A stretch of DNA of 64,000 bases, from NCBI GenBank assembly GCA_016808115.1, contig JAEQBH010005415.1, positions 1 through 64,000 on the forward strand, in the 5' to 3' direction. Source of the stretch: Tetrastigma voinierianum (Eukaryota > Streptophyta > Magnoliopsida > Vitales > Vitaceae). The notes under the pieces were generated by a model, which was given only the letters and a program-made list of their open reading frames with translations, did no database searches and was not told where the DNA came from. A program made the translations under genes and the position numbers. Positions 1 through 12,604 of this stretch are shown in pieces; the stretch's first letter is position 1, and each line of letters starts with the position of its first letter.

Positions 1-999
1 AACGCCACCAAGGCCATAGCGCCAGAGCCAAGCAACAAGACGACGAGGTTATCTACTCAAAGACAGCCACGCCGCCCTAACGAGTCATATCAACTCACCA
101 CATCGCCATTCTGGCTACATCGCTACTGATTGAACGCTCAACAGCTCATCAGCCGCATGAGCCAAGCAGCTCGCATTGACGAGGTGATCCACATAGCACA
201 GACCACGCTGCCTAACGAGTCAGATCAACTCAGCCTACATCGCCACTCGGCTGGAACGCCACCAAGGCCATAGCTCCAAGAGCCAAGCCGCACATATTGA
301 CGAGGTGATCCACTTAACACAGGCCACGCTACCTAACGAATCAGATCAACTCAGGCTACATCGCCATTCGGCTACATCGCCACTCGATTGGAACGCCACC
401 AAGGCCATAGGCCAGGAGCCGGGGCACCACACATCGACGAGGTGATCCACCACTGAATGTAGCCACGCCTAATCCAACGAGTCCGATCACCAGCTACATT
501 GCCATTCGTCTACATCGACACTCGGCTAGAACGCCACCGAGGCCATAGCGCCAGGAGCCAAGCAGCTCACATTGACGAGGTGATCCACTCAACAGACGCC
601 ACGCCATTTAACGAAGTCGATCAACTCAAAGATATCATTCGGCTACACCGCCACTGGTTGAACGCGACCAAGGCCATAGCCTAAAAGCCAAGCAAACAGA
701 TTGATGAGGTTATCCACATAGCACGCACTCACGCCAACGAGTCGATCAACCATGGCCACATCGCCACTCCGCTGGAACGCCACCATACATAGCGCTTTGC
801 TTCGCTGCCATATCGACGAGGTCATCCACTCAACACAGCCACGCCGCCTAACGAGTCATGAACCTCGCCGCATCGCTCATTCGACCATCCACTCTGGGCT
901 GGAATGCCACTGGGCCATAGCGGTCGAGCCAAGGCTAACTCATTTTAACGGGTGATCCACCAACACAAAGCCACGCCCTTAACGAGTCGATCAACTCAG

Positions 1000-1690
1000 C
1001 TACATCGCCATCTCTACTTACATCCCCACTGAATGGAACGCTGCCAAGGCCATAGCGCCTTAGGTGCCAAGTCAGCCGACATTGACGAGGTGATCCACTT
1101 CCAAGACAGCCACGCCGCCTAACGAGTCGATCAACTTAGGGCTAAATTCGCCATTCGCCACGCCTGCAAGACTTCACGTAACGCCACCAAGGCCATAGCG
1201 CAAGGACGTCAAGAAGCCGCGATCGAACAGGTGATCCATCAAAGACAGCCACGCTGGCTAACGAGTAAGATCAACTCAGGCTACATTGCCATTCGGCTAC
1301 ATCGCCACTCGGCTGGAACGCCACTAAGGCCATAGCGCCACGAGCCAAGCAGCTCACTTTGACGAGATGATCCACTCCATACGTCCACGCCGCTCAACGA
1401 GCGATCAACTCAGTTACATTGCCATTCTGGCTACATCGCCACTTCTACTGTAAACACCACCAAGGCCATAGCGCCAGGAGCCAAGCAAATTTCACATCGA
1501 CGAGGCGATACACTCAAGACAACTAACACTATCTACCGAGCCGATCAACTTAGGCTACATCACATTCAAATTACTCAACACTCCTACTGAATGCCACCAA
1601 GGCCATAGCGCCTGGGAGCTAAGCAGCCCTATCGACGAGGATCCACTCGGGCCAAAGCCACGCCGGCTCAACGAGCCTGGATCAACTCAG
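1000..1690. repeat. Long-range duplicated segment inside satellite A, copy 1 (partner 5960-6650)
   Basis: Several consecutive monomers share rare departures from consensus with the segment at 5960-6650, offset 4,962-4,963 bp. Shared features include an AGGTGCC variant followed by a CGACATTG junction, CTTAGG(G)CTAAA in place of CTCAGGCTACA, a CGCCACGCC(T/G)GC variant (1159 versus 6121), a monomer with CATC-AATTCAAAT-TACT...AACACTC...GAATGCCAC (1578 versus 6541), and AACGAGCCTGGATCAACTC (about 1668 versus 6634). Shared rare variants at a fixed lag are the hallmark of block duplication or a higher-order repeat rather than independent drift. Confidence 0.7.
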
Positions 1691-4600
1691 CTACACGTTT
1701 ATCTGCACATATCACACTTACTGAACGCCACCAAGGCCACACCGCCAGGGCCAAGCAGCCAGACGACGATAAGGGATTCACTTCAAGACAGCCACGCCGC
1801 CAAACGAGTCGATCAACTCAGCCATTGCCACTCCTGGCCATCGCCACTCCGACAGAACGCCTACTAAGACCATGGGCCTAGAGCTGGGCAAACAGACGAC
1901 GAGGTGATCCACTCAAAGACGGCCACGCCGCCAAAAGAGTCGTCACCAAAGTTACACGCCACTCTGGCCACATCGCCACTACCGAACGCCACCATGCCAT
2001 AAGGCTGTGGAGCCAAGGTACCAGACGACGAGGTGTTCCACATAGCACAGTCCACGCTGCCTAACGAATCAGATTAACTAAGGCTACATTGCCATTCGAC
2101 TACATCGCCACTCGGCTGGAACGCCACCAAGGCCATAGCGCCAAGAGCCAAGCAGCCGCACGGGACGAGGTGATCCACTTTAGCACGCACCACGCCGCCT
2201 AACGAGTCGATCAACTCACCAGCCACATCGCCACTTGGCCACATCGCCACCCCTGCTGAACGCCACCAAGGCCACAACGCCAGAGCCAAACAAAACAAGA
2301 TCGGGACGAGGTGATCCACTTTGCACAGTCCACGTTGCCTAACGAATCAGATTAACTCAAGGTACATTGCCATTCGATCGCACGCTCCCATTGAACTCCA
2401 CCAAAGCCATACGTCAAGAGCCAAGCAGCCGCACGACGAGGGATCCACCTGAAGACACCACGCCTAACTTGTCGATCAACTCAGCTACACGCCACTCTAC
2501 CGAACGCCCACCAAGGCCATAGCGCCAGGAGCGAAGCAGCTCATATTGACGAGGAGATCGACTCAGCACAGGCCACGGTGCCTATCGAATCCGATCAACT
2601 CAGATACATCGCTTATTCGCTTACATCGCTTACTGGGCCGAACGCCACCAAGGTCGCAGCGCCAGAGCCAAGCAACACATTGACGAGGTGTGTGTGTGTG
2701 ATCCACCTCAAGACAGCCACGATGCCTACCGAGTCGATCAACCGGTGCCATTGCTATTCGACCATTTCCACCACTTACCGAACGCCACCAAGGCCATAGC
2801 GCCAGGAGCCAAGTTGCTCGCATTGACGATGTGATCCACTCAGCATAGGCCACGCTGCCTACCAAGTCAGATCAACTCCGGCTACATTGCCATTCGGCTA
2901 CATCGCCACTGACCGAATGCAACGGCGCTATGTACCAAGGGGCCAAGCGTACCATCGACGCAGGTGATCCACTCAAACACGTGCCACGCCCTAACTAGTC
3001 GATCAACTCGTGCTCCATCGCCATTCATTACATCGCTCACTGGCCGAACGCCACCAAGGCCATAGCCCAGAGCAAAGCAAATACATCGACGCAGGTGATC
3101 CATCAAGATGTTCCCCACGCCGCCCAATGAGTCGTGATCAACTCGTGCTGATCTTATCTCGACTACTTCACCACTGGCTGAACGCCACTAAGGCCATAGC
3201 GCTGCTGTGGAGCCAAGCTTCGCAGACGGGACGATGTGATCCACTCAAGATAGGCTCACGCTTGCCTAACGAGTCGATCAACTCAGCTCCATTGCCATCC
3301 GACCACATCGCCACTGACCGAACGCCCACCAAGCCATGCCCCCAGTGGGCAAAGCAGCCACATCGACGAGGTGATCCACTCAACACAGCCACGCCGCCTT
3401 AACTAGGTCGATCAACTCAGTTACATCGCTTATCTGGCCATTTCGCCACTTCTGCACGGGAACGCCTTCACCAAGGCCATAGCTCCAGGAGCAATGCATT
3501 CGTGACGACGGCGTGATCCACTCAAGACGGCCACGCCGGCCTAACAGTCGATCAACTCAAAGTTAAGACGTACACTGGCCATACATCGCCACTGCGATGG
3601 AACTCCACCAAGGCTATAACACCAGGAGCCAAGCAGCCAGACGACGTGGTGATCCACTCGCCACAGCCACGCTTCCTAACGAGTCGGGCTCAACTCAAAG
3701 CAACATCGCTTCCTGGCCACATCGCTACTCAGGCCGAACGCCACCAAGGTCATACGCCAGAGCCGCGTGTACCCATTGACGAGATGCACTCAAGACGTGC
3801 TATGCTGCCTAAGGAGTCAGTCAACTCTCAGTTACATTGCCACTTCTGGCCACATCCTCCCGATGGAACGCCTCACCAAGTCCATACGTCAAGAGCCAAG
3901 CAGCCGCATCGGGACGAGGTGATCCACTCAAGACAAAGCCACGCCGCCTAACGAGTCGGATCAACTCAGGCCACATTGCCACTCTGGCCACACGCCACTC
4001 TGGCTTGAACGCCACCAAGGCCATACCAAGCCAGGAGCCAAGCAAATTTCGCTTGACGAGGTGATCCACCCAACACGCACCACGTTACCTAACGAGTCGA
4101 TCAACTCGCACATCGGCCATCTCTACATATCACCACTCCTACTGAACGCCACCAAGGCAATAGCACCAAGAGCCAAGCAAACAAGATTGACGAGGTGATC
4201 CACTCAAAGACAGCCACGCCGCTCTTACGGCAGTCGGATCAACTCACGCTACATCGCTAATTCGGCCGCATCGCCACCCTGGCCGAACGCCACTGGGCCA
4301 TAAAGACGAGGAGCCAAGCAACTATATCGACGAGGTGATCAATCCTCAATACAGGCTACGCCGCCTAACGAGTCGATCAATCCAGGCTACATTGCCAATA
4401 TGCTACACGCCACTGGCCACGCCATCATGCCATGGGCTGTGGAGCTGGGCAAAATACATCGGACGAGGTGATCCACTCAAAGACAGCTGACGCCGCTTTA
4501 ATCGAATAAAGCTTAACTCGCTACGATCACACTCTACCGAATTCCACCAAGGCCATAGCGCCATGAGCCAAGCAAACAGAGATTGCCGAGGTGATCCACC

Positions 4601-5959
4601 CGAAGACAGCCAAGTCGCTTAATCCAGTCAAATCAATTCAGCTACATTACCACTCGCCTACATCGCCACTCTACTGAACGCCACGGCGGGCCATGTACGT
4701 GAGCCAAGGCTACCATATCACGAGGTGATCCATCAACACAAAGCCACGCCCAACGAGTCGATCAACTCAGACTACATTGCCATTCACATCGCCACTCCTA
4801 CTGAACACCACCAAGGCCATGGGGCCCAGGAGCCAAGCAAGCCACATCGACGAGGCGACCCACTCCGCACGTGCCACGCGCTCTTAACGAGTCGATCAAT
4901 CCTCAGCAACAACGACATTCCTGGCTACATCGCCACTCGCCTGGAACGCCACCAAGGCCACTGCGCCAGGAGCCAAGCAAACAGACATTGACGAGGCTAT
5001 CTACTCAAAGACAGCCACACCGCCTAACGAGTCGATCAACTCAGCATCGCCATTCATTACATCGCTACTCGATTGAACGCCAGCTTCAATACGCCAAGAG
5101 CTGGGCAGTACCGCATTGTCGAGGTGGATCCACATAAAGACGCACCACGCCGCTTAACGAGTCGACAAACTCAAACTTACATCGCCACTCTACCGAACGC
5201 CACCAAGGCCATAACTCCAAGAGCCAAGCCGCACATATCGGGACGCAGAGGTGATCCACTTCTTAACACGTGCCACGCTTACCTAACTAGTCGATCAACT
5301 CAAAGCCATTGCCATTCCTGGCCACATCGCCACCGACGAACGCCACTCAAGGCCATAGGGCCGAGCCAAGCAAATAAGACATCGACGAGGTGATCCACTC
5401 ATCACAGCCACGCTAACTAACGAAGTCCGATCACCAAAGGCATCGCCATTCGGCCACATCGACATTCCTGGCCTAGAACGCCCACCGAGGCCATAGCGCC
5501 GCCAGAGCCAAGCGTACCACATTGACGAGGTGATCCACTCAGCGCAGGCCACGCTGCCTAATGAGTCAGATCAACTCAGGCTATATTGCCATTCGGCTAC
5601 ACCGCCACTCGGTTGGAACGCCACCAAGGCCATAGCGCCAAAAGCCAAGCAAATTTCAGACACGAGGTTATCCACATAAAGACGCACCACGCCGCTCTAA
5701 CGAGCCGATCAACTATGGCCACATTCGCACTCTGGCGAACGCCACCAAGGCCATAGTGCCATGAGCCAAGCAGCTCATATTGACGAGGTCATCCACTCAA
5801 CACAAAGCCACGCCGCTAACGAGTCATCATATCAACTCGTCGCATTACATTCGACTACATCGCCACTTGACTGGAACGCCACCAAGGCGACAGCGCCATG
5901 AGCCAAGCAACTCATTTTAACGAGGTGATCCACTCAACACAGGCCACGCTCCTTAACGC

Positions 5960-6650
5960 CGATCAACTCAGCTACATCGCATTCTACTACATCCCCACCT
6001 CCCGACCGAACGCCACCAAGGCCATAAATGGCCAGGTGCCGTCACGACATTGACGAGGTGATCCACTCAACAGCCACGCGCCTAACGAGTCGATCAACTT
6101 AGGCTAAACCGCCATCTCGCCACGCCGGCACTCCGCCGAACGCCACCAAGCGCCATACGCTAGCTGAGCCAAGAAGTCAGACGACGGGTGATCCCACTCC
6201 ACACAGCCACGCCGCTAACGAGTAAGATCAACTCAAAGTTACATCGCCATTCCTACTACATCGCCACTCCTACCGAACGCCCACCAAGGCCATACTGGGC
6301 CACGAGCCAAGCGTACCACTTTGACGAGATGATCCACCGAAAGCACACCCACGCCGCCTTAACGAGTCGATCAACTCAGCTACATCACATTCGGCTACAT
6401 CGCCACTACCAACACCACCAAGGCCATAGCGCCCGTGAGCCAAGCAAATTTCACATCGACCAGCGAGACACTCAAAGACAAAGTAACACTACCCACGAGT
6501 CGATCAACTCAAAGCTACATCAGAATTCAAATTTACTTCAACACTCTACCGAATGCCACTAAGGCCATACCGCTGTGAGCTGGGTTGCATCTCATCGACG
6601 AGGGGTGATCCACTCGAAGACAGCCACGCCGCCTAACGAGCCTGGATCAA
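5960..6650. repeat. Long-range duplicated segment inside satellite A, copy 2 (partner 1000-1690)
   Basis: Second copy of the block at 1000-1690, in direct orientation at a constant lag of about 4.96 kb. The lag is about 36 monomers. A related but shorter-lag relation, about 4.41 kb, links 3690-3890 to 8100-8310. Those share AACATCGCTTCCTRGCCAC, GAGATGCAYTCAAAGA-type and TCACCAAGTCCATA variants. The two lags differ by about four monomers, which suggests deletions or insertions of whole monomers since the duplication. Confidence 0.68.
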
Positions 6651-9600
6651 CTCAGCTACATTGCCATTCGGCTACATCGCCACTCGGCTGGAACGCCACC
6701 AAGGCCACAACGCCAGGGGCCAAGCAAACAGACACGAGGTGATCCACTCCGCTGACAGCCACGCCGCGCTAAACGAGTCGATCAACTCAGCTACATTGCC
6801 ACTGGCTTACACGCTTACTCGACAGAACGCCACCAAGGCCATGCGCCGCTTAGGAGCCAAGCAGCCGCACGGGACGAGGTGACCCACATAGATCAGGCCA
6901 CGCCGCCCAACGAGCCGATCAACTCAGTTACATTGCCACTCCGCTACATCCCCAATCCCTGGGCTTGAATCCACCAACGCCACAAATACAGAGCCAAGCA
7001 AATCCGCACGACGACAAGGATCCACCTCAAAGACAGCCACGCCTAACTTAATCAGATCAACTCCTACTTACATTGCCATTCGACTACATCGCCATTCACT
7101 GAACGTCACCAAGCGCTATTTGCGCCAAGAGCCAAGCACCAGACGACGAGGTGATCTACTTTGAAGACAGACCACGCCGGCTAACGAGTCGCATCAACTC
7201 AGCCATCACATCGGCTGGAATGCCACTAAGGCCATAGCGAGGAGCCAAGCAACCATATTGACGAGGAGATCCACTCGAAGACAGCCACGCCAGCGTGAAC
7301 GCAGTCCGATCAACCGATACATCGCTTATCTCGGCCACATCGCCACTCTAAGTGAACGCCACCAAGGCCGTGAGCGCCAAAAGTCAAGCAAACGTGATGA
7401 CGAGGTTATCCACATAAGACGTACTCACGCTGGTTAACGAGTCGATCAACTCAGTTACATCGCCACTCGGGCTTAACGCCCTTAAGGCCATACTGGCAGG
7501 AGCCAAGCAAATGAGATTGACGAGGAGATTCCATCAAAGACAAAGACGTCAAGGTGAACGAGTCCGATCAACTCAGGATCCATTGCCATTCGGCTACATC
7601 GCCACTCGGTTTGAACGCCACCAACGCCATAGCGCCAAAATCCAAGCAGCTCGCATTGATGAGGTAATCCACATAGCACAGACCACGCTGCCTAACGAGT
7701 AAGATCAACTCAGGCCACATTGCCATTAGGCTAATTTACCACTCGGCTAGAACGCCACCAAGGCCATAGCGCCAAGAGCCAAGCAAATTGCATCACGAGG
7801 TGATCCACCAAAGACAGCCACGCCGCCTAACGAGTCGATCAACTCAGCTACTGCCATTCTACTACATCGCACTCTACCGAACGCCACGAAGGCCATAGCC
7901 CCAGTGGGCCAAGGCACCTCACATTGACGAGGTGATCCACTCCAAGATGCCACGCCGCCTCAACTAGTCGATCAACTCAGCTCCACTGCCATTCTGGCCA
8001 CATCGCCACTGGCCGAATGCCACCAAGGCCATAGCGCCAGAGCCGCACTCTCATCGACGAGGTGATCCACCAAAGACACCCACGCTTGCCTTAACGAGTC
8101 GATCAACTCCAAATAACATCGCTTCCTAGCCACATCGCCACTCAGGTCGAAACGCCACCTAGCCATAGCCAGGAGCCAAGCAACTCGTGATCGGGACGAG
8201 AGATGCATTCAAAGATGTGCCATGCCGCTTAACGAGTCGCGTTAACCGGGCCATCGCCACTCTACATCCCCACTCCTCACTGAACTTCACCAAGTCCATA
8301 GCGCAAGGAGCCAAGGAATTTCAGATTGCCGAGGTGATCCACTCAAAGATGTTACACCGCTTAACGAGTCAGTCAACTCAGTTACATCGCTTAATTTGGG
8401 CCACATCGCCACTGCTCGGAAGCCACCAAGGCCATAAAGACCAGAGCCAAGCGCCTCGCCGACGGGGTGATCCACTCAGCACAGACCACGCTGCCTAACG
8501 AGTCAGATCAACTCTCAAGATCGCTTATCTCTGGGCTTTTACATCGCCACTGATGGAACGCCACCATGGCAATACGCCAAGAGCCGCTAAACAAGATTGG
8601 ACGACCGATCCACCTCAGCGACAGCCACGTTGTCTAACGAGTCAGATCAACTCAGGCTACATCGCTACTCGGCTACATCACCACTCGGCTGGAACGCCAC
8701 CAATCCCATAGCGCCAGGAGCCAAGCACCTCATATTGACGAGGTGATCCACTTAACACAGGCCACGCTGCGTAACGAGTCAGATCAATCCAGTTACATTA
8801 CGCGCTACATCGCCACTCTACCGAACGCCACCAAGGCTATAGCGCCGTAAGCCAAACAATTTCACATGGACGAGGTGATCCACTCAGTACAGGCCACGCC
8901 TAACGAGTCAAATCAACTCAGCTACATTGCCACTTCTGGGCTACATCACCACTTCTGGGCGGAACGCCCACCAAGGCCATACTGTGAGCCAAGCAGCTCG
9001 CATTGACGAGGTTATCCACTCAGCACAGGCCACGCTACCTAACGAGTCAGATCAATTGAGGCAACATTGCCATTCGGCTACATCGCCACTCGGTTGGAAT
9101 GCCAGCAAGCCAATAACGCCAATAGCCACGCAGCTCGCATTGACGAGGTGATCCACATAGCACAGACCACGCTGCCTAACGAGTCAGATCAACTCACCAC
9201 ATCGCCACTACCGAACGCCCACCGCGCCATACCGCCGTGAGCCAAGCCGCTATCGACGAGGAGATCCACTTTAGCAATACTGTGCCAACCCCCGCCTACC
9301 GAGTCAGATCAACTCAAGCTACATTGCCATTCGGCTACTTCACCACTCGGCTGGAATGCCACCAAGGCCACGCTGCCTAAGGAGTCAGATCAACTCAGGC
9401 TACATTGCTATTCGGCTACATCGCCTATCGGCTGGCACGCCAACAAGGCCATAGCGCCAGGAGCAAAGCAGCTCGCATTGACGAGGTGATCCATTCAGCA
9501 CAGGCCACGCTACCTAACGAGTCAGGTCAACTCAGCATCGCCATCTGGGCCACACTTCACCTCTACCGAACGCCACCAAGTCCATACCGTCAGGAGCCAA

Positions 9601-12600
9601 GCAACATCGACGAGGTGACCCACTCTAGGCACGTAGCCACGCTACCCAACGAGTCGATCAACTTAGGCTAAATTGCCACCCTACAACATCGCTAATTCTG
9701 GGCTGAACGCCCATCAAGGCCATGGGTCAGGAGCCAAGCACGCACGAGCAGTGATCCACTTGTACGCACTTCACGCAAATTTAACGAGCCCGATCAACTC
9801 ACAACATCGCCACTTGGCCACATCGCCTAATTTCTGGGCCTGAACGCTACCAAGGCCATAGCGCCAGGAGCCAAGCAGCTAGTATTGACGAGGAGATCCA
9901 GCCAGCACAAAGCCACACTCGCCTAACGAGTCGACCAACTCAGTTACATTGCCATTCGCTACATCGCCACTCATTGAACGCCTCAATGCCATAGCGCCAG
10001 GAGCCAAGCAAATTTCACATTGACGAGGTGTGATTCACTAAGACCGGGGCCATCCTCACCGAAATCGATAAACTCAGGGCTACATCGCCATTCTGGCTAC
10101 TTCACCACTTACTGAACCCCATAATTAAGGCCATAGCGCCTGTGAGCAAAGAGCAGCTCACATTAACGAGGTGATCCATCAAGACAGCCACGTTGCCCAA
10201 GGAGTCGATCAACTTGGCTACATTGCCATTCTGGCCACATCGCACTAGCCGGAACGCCACCGCCATACCGCCAGGGGTCAAGCAAACTCCATCGGACGAG
10301 GTGGATCCACTTCAAAGACAGCCACGCCGCCTAACTAATCGACTAACTCAGTTCCATTGCTACTCTGGGCCACATCGCCACGGTCGAACGCCCGCGGCCA
10401 CAGCCGCCGTGTAAGCCAAGAAGCTCGTGACGAGGAGGCGATCCACTCGAAGAAAGGCCACGTCGTTTCTAACGAGTCGATCAACTCAGCCACATCGCCA
10501 TTCTGGGCTACATCGCCACTTACTGAACGCCACTACGCCATGGGGCCACTGCCTGGCAGTCATGATCGACGAGCTGATCCACTTTAGCACGCACCACGCC
10601 GCCCAACGAGTCGATCAACTCGTGCTCCATTGCCACTCCTGGCCATCGCCACGTGGAACGCCACCAAGGCCATAAATAACAGGAGCCAAGCGTTTCATAT
10701 TGACGAGGAGATCCACTCAAGACAAAACCCGCCGCCTAACGAGTCTAATCAACTCAGCCACATCGCATTCTGGCCACATCGCCACTTACCGAAACTCATC
10801 AACGCCATAGAGCCAGAGCCAAGCAACACATTGACGAGGTGGTGATTCACTCAAGACAAAGCCACGCCCCTACCGAGCCGATCAACTCAGCTATCGCATT
10901 CGCTACCCACTACTCCTACTGAACGCCACCAAGGCCACAGAGCCAGAGCCAAGCATCTCACATCGACGAGGTGATCCACTCAAAGACAGAGGCTACGCCG
11001 CTCTAACGAGTCGATCAACTCAAAGAGATACCATTTTCACACATCGCTAATCTACTGACGCCACCAAGGCCATAACGCCGGTGAGCCAAGCGCCCCATTG
11101 ACGAGGTGATCCACTCAACACAGGCCACGCTGCCTAACGAGTAACATCAACTCAGGCTACATTGCAATTCGGCTACATCGCCACTAGGCTGGAACGCCAC
11201 CAAGGCCATAGCGCCAGTGGCTAAGCAGCTCACATTGACGAGGTGATCCACTCAGCATAGGACACGCTGCCTAACAAGTCAGATCAACTCAGTCTGCAGC
11301 CAAGCAAATTTCACATCGACGAGGTGATCCACTCAAAGATTAAATGCCACGCCGCTCCCGAGTAAGATCAACTCAAAGACACGCTATTCGTCTACTTCGC
11401 CGTCCTACTGAATGCCACCAAGGCCATGGGCGATGGAGCCAAGCAAACAGAGAGATCGACGAGGTGATCCACCTCCAAGACAAAGGCACGCCGCCTTAAC
11501 GAGTCAGATCAACTCGTGCTACATTGCCATCTCTACACATCGCCACCCTGGGCTGGAACGCCACCAAGGCCATAACTTCACAAAATACAGCCTTCACATC
11601 GACGGCGTGATCCACCTCAAAGACAGGCCACGCCGCCCAACTAGCTCGACAACCTCAGGCCCATTTCCATTCGGCACACGTCACTGGGCCGAACGCCACC
11701 AAGGCCATAGCGCAATGAGCCAAGCAACCACATCGACGAGGCGATCCACTCAAGATGTGCCACGCCGCTCCCGAGCCTGATCAACTCAAAGCTATATTGC
11801 CATTCGTCTACTTCGCCGCTCGGCTGGAACGTCACCAAGGCCATAGCGCGAGGAGCCAAGCAACTCGCATTGGCGAGGTGATCCACTCAGCACAGGGCAC
11901 GCTGCCTAACGAGTCAAATCAACTCAGTTACATCGCAACCCTACTTAAATCACACTCGCATGGAACGCCACCAAGGCCATACCACGAGGAGCCAAGCAGC
12001 CGCACGACGAGGTGATCCACTCAAGACAGCCACGTTGCTCAACGACCGGGATCAATCCCCGCCAGATTGCCTCTGGCCACATCGCCATCACCGAACGCCA
12101 CCAAGGCCATACACAGAGCCAAGCACCGCTGACGAGAGATCCACTCAAGATAGTCTCATACCTAACAAGTCGGGTCAACTCAGGCCACATTACCACTTCA
12201 ACATCGCACCGGTTGAACGCCACTAAGTACGCGCAGTCAAGGTACCAAGACGACGAGGTGATCCACTCTCAAAGACGTGCCACGCCGCTCTAACGAAGCT
12301 GACCCACTAAGGCCACATTGCCATCTCTGGCCACATCGCCACTGTATGAACGCCCACCAAGGCCATAGCAGCCCAAGAGCCAAGCATCCGCAGATTGGAC
12401 GAGGTGATCCACCCTGATCGCCATGCCGCCAACGAGTCGATCAACTCGTGCCATCGCCATCAAGTAACACGCCATCTCTACCGAACGCCACTAAGGCCAT
12501 AGCGCCAGGAGCCAAGCAAATTTTTATCGACTCGGGTGATCCACTTTAGCACAGCCACGCCGCTCTAACGAGTCAAATCAACTGTGCTACCGATTCGCGC

Positions 12601-12604
12601 CACA

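Larger units (their letters stand above)
1..12604. repeat. Satellite array, type A (about 137-bp monomer), block 1
   Basis: Tandem head-to-tail monomers. Full-length copies are 137-138 bp (for example AACGCCACC at 254, 392 and 530), and the average spacing over 1083-2437 is about 135 bp because many copies carry small deletions. Landmarks in order are AACGCCACCAAGGCCATAG, GCCAGGAGCCAAGCAGCTCA, CATTGACGAGGTGATCCAC, GCCACGCYGCCTAACGAGTC, AGATCAACTCAGG, then two 16-bp units GGCTACATYGCCAYTC and a short CGGCTGG joint. Near-consensus monomers (about 250-420, 1240-1340, 2050-2180, 8640-9540) are interspersed with strongly diverged ones. The array begins before the window. It holds roughly 90 monomers. 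No gene, promoter or RNA is visible in it. The family is not one I recognise by name. The array nature is certain; a centromeric or other heterochromatic role is inference. Confidence 0.97.

Noticed and set aside
1..12604. Dozens of 60-140 codon open frames with recurring text such as RLERHQGHSARSQA and IDEVIHS
   Set aside because: They are satellite translations. The consensus monomer is 45 codons plus 2 nt. One plus-strand phase is open through a whole monomer and the next phase stops at the TGA in GAGGTGATCC, so frames of up to about 85 codons arise automatically, and longer ones where a stop is mutated. There are no consistent starts, ribosome context or codon conservation.
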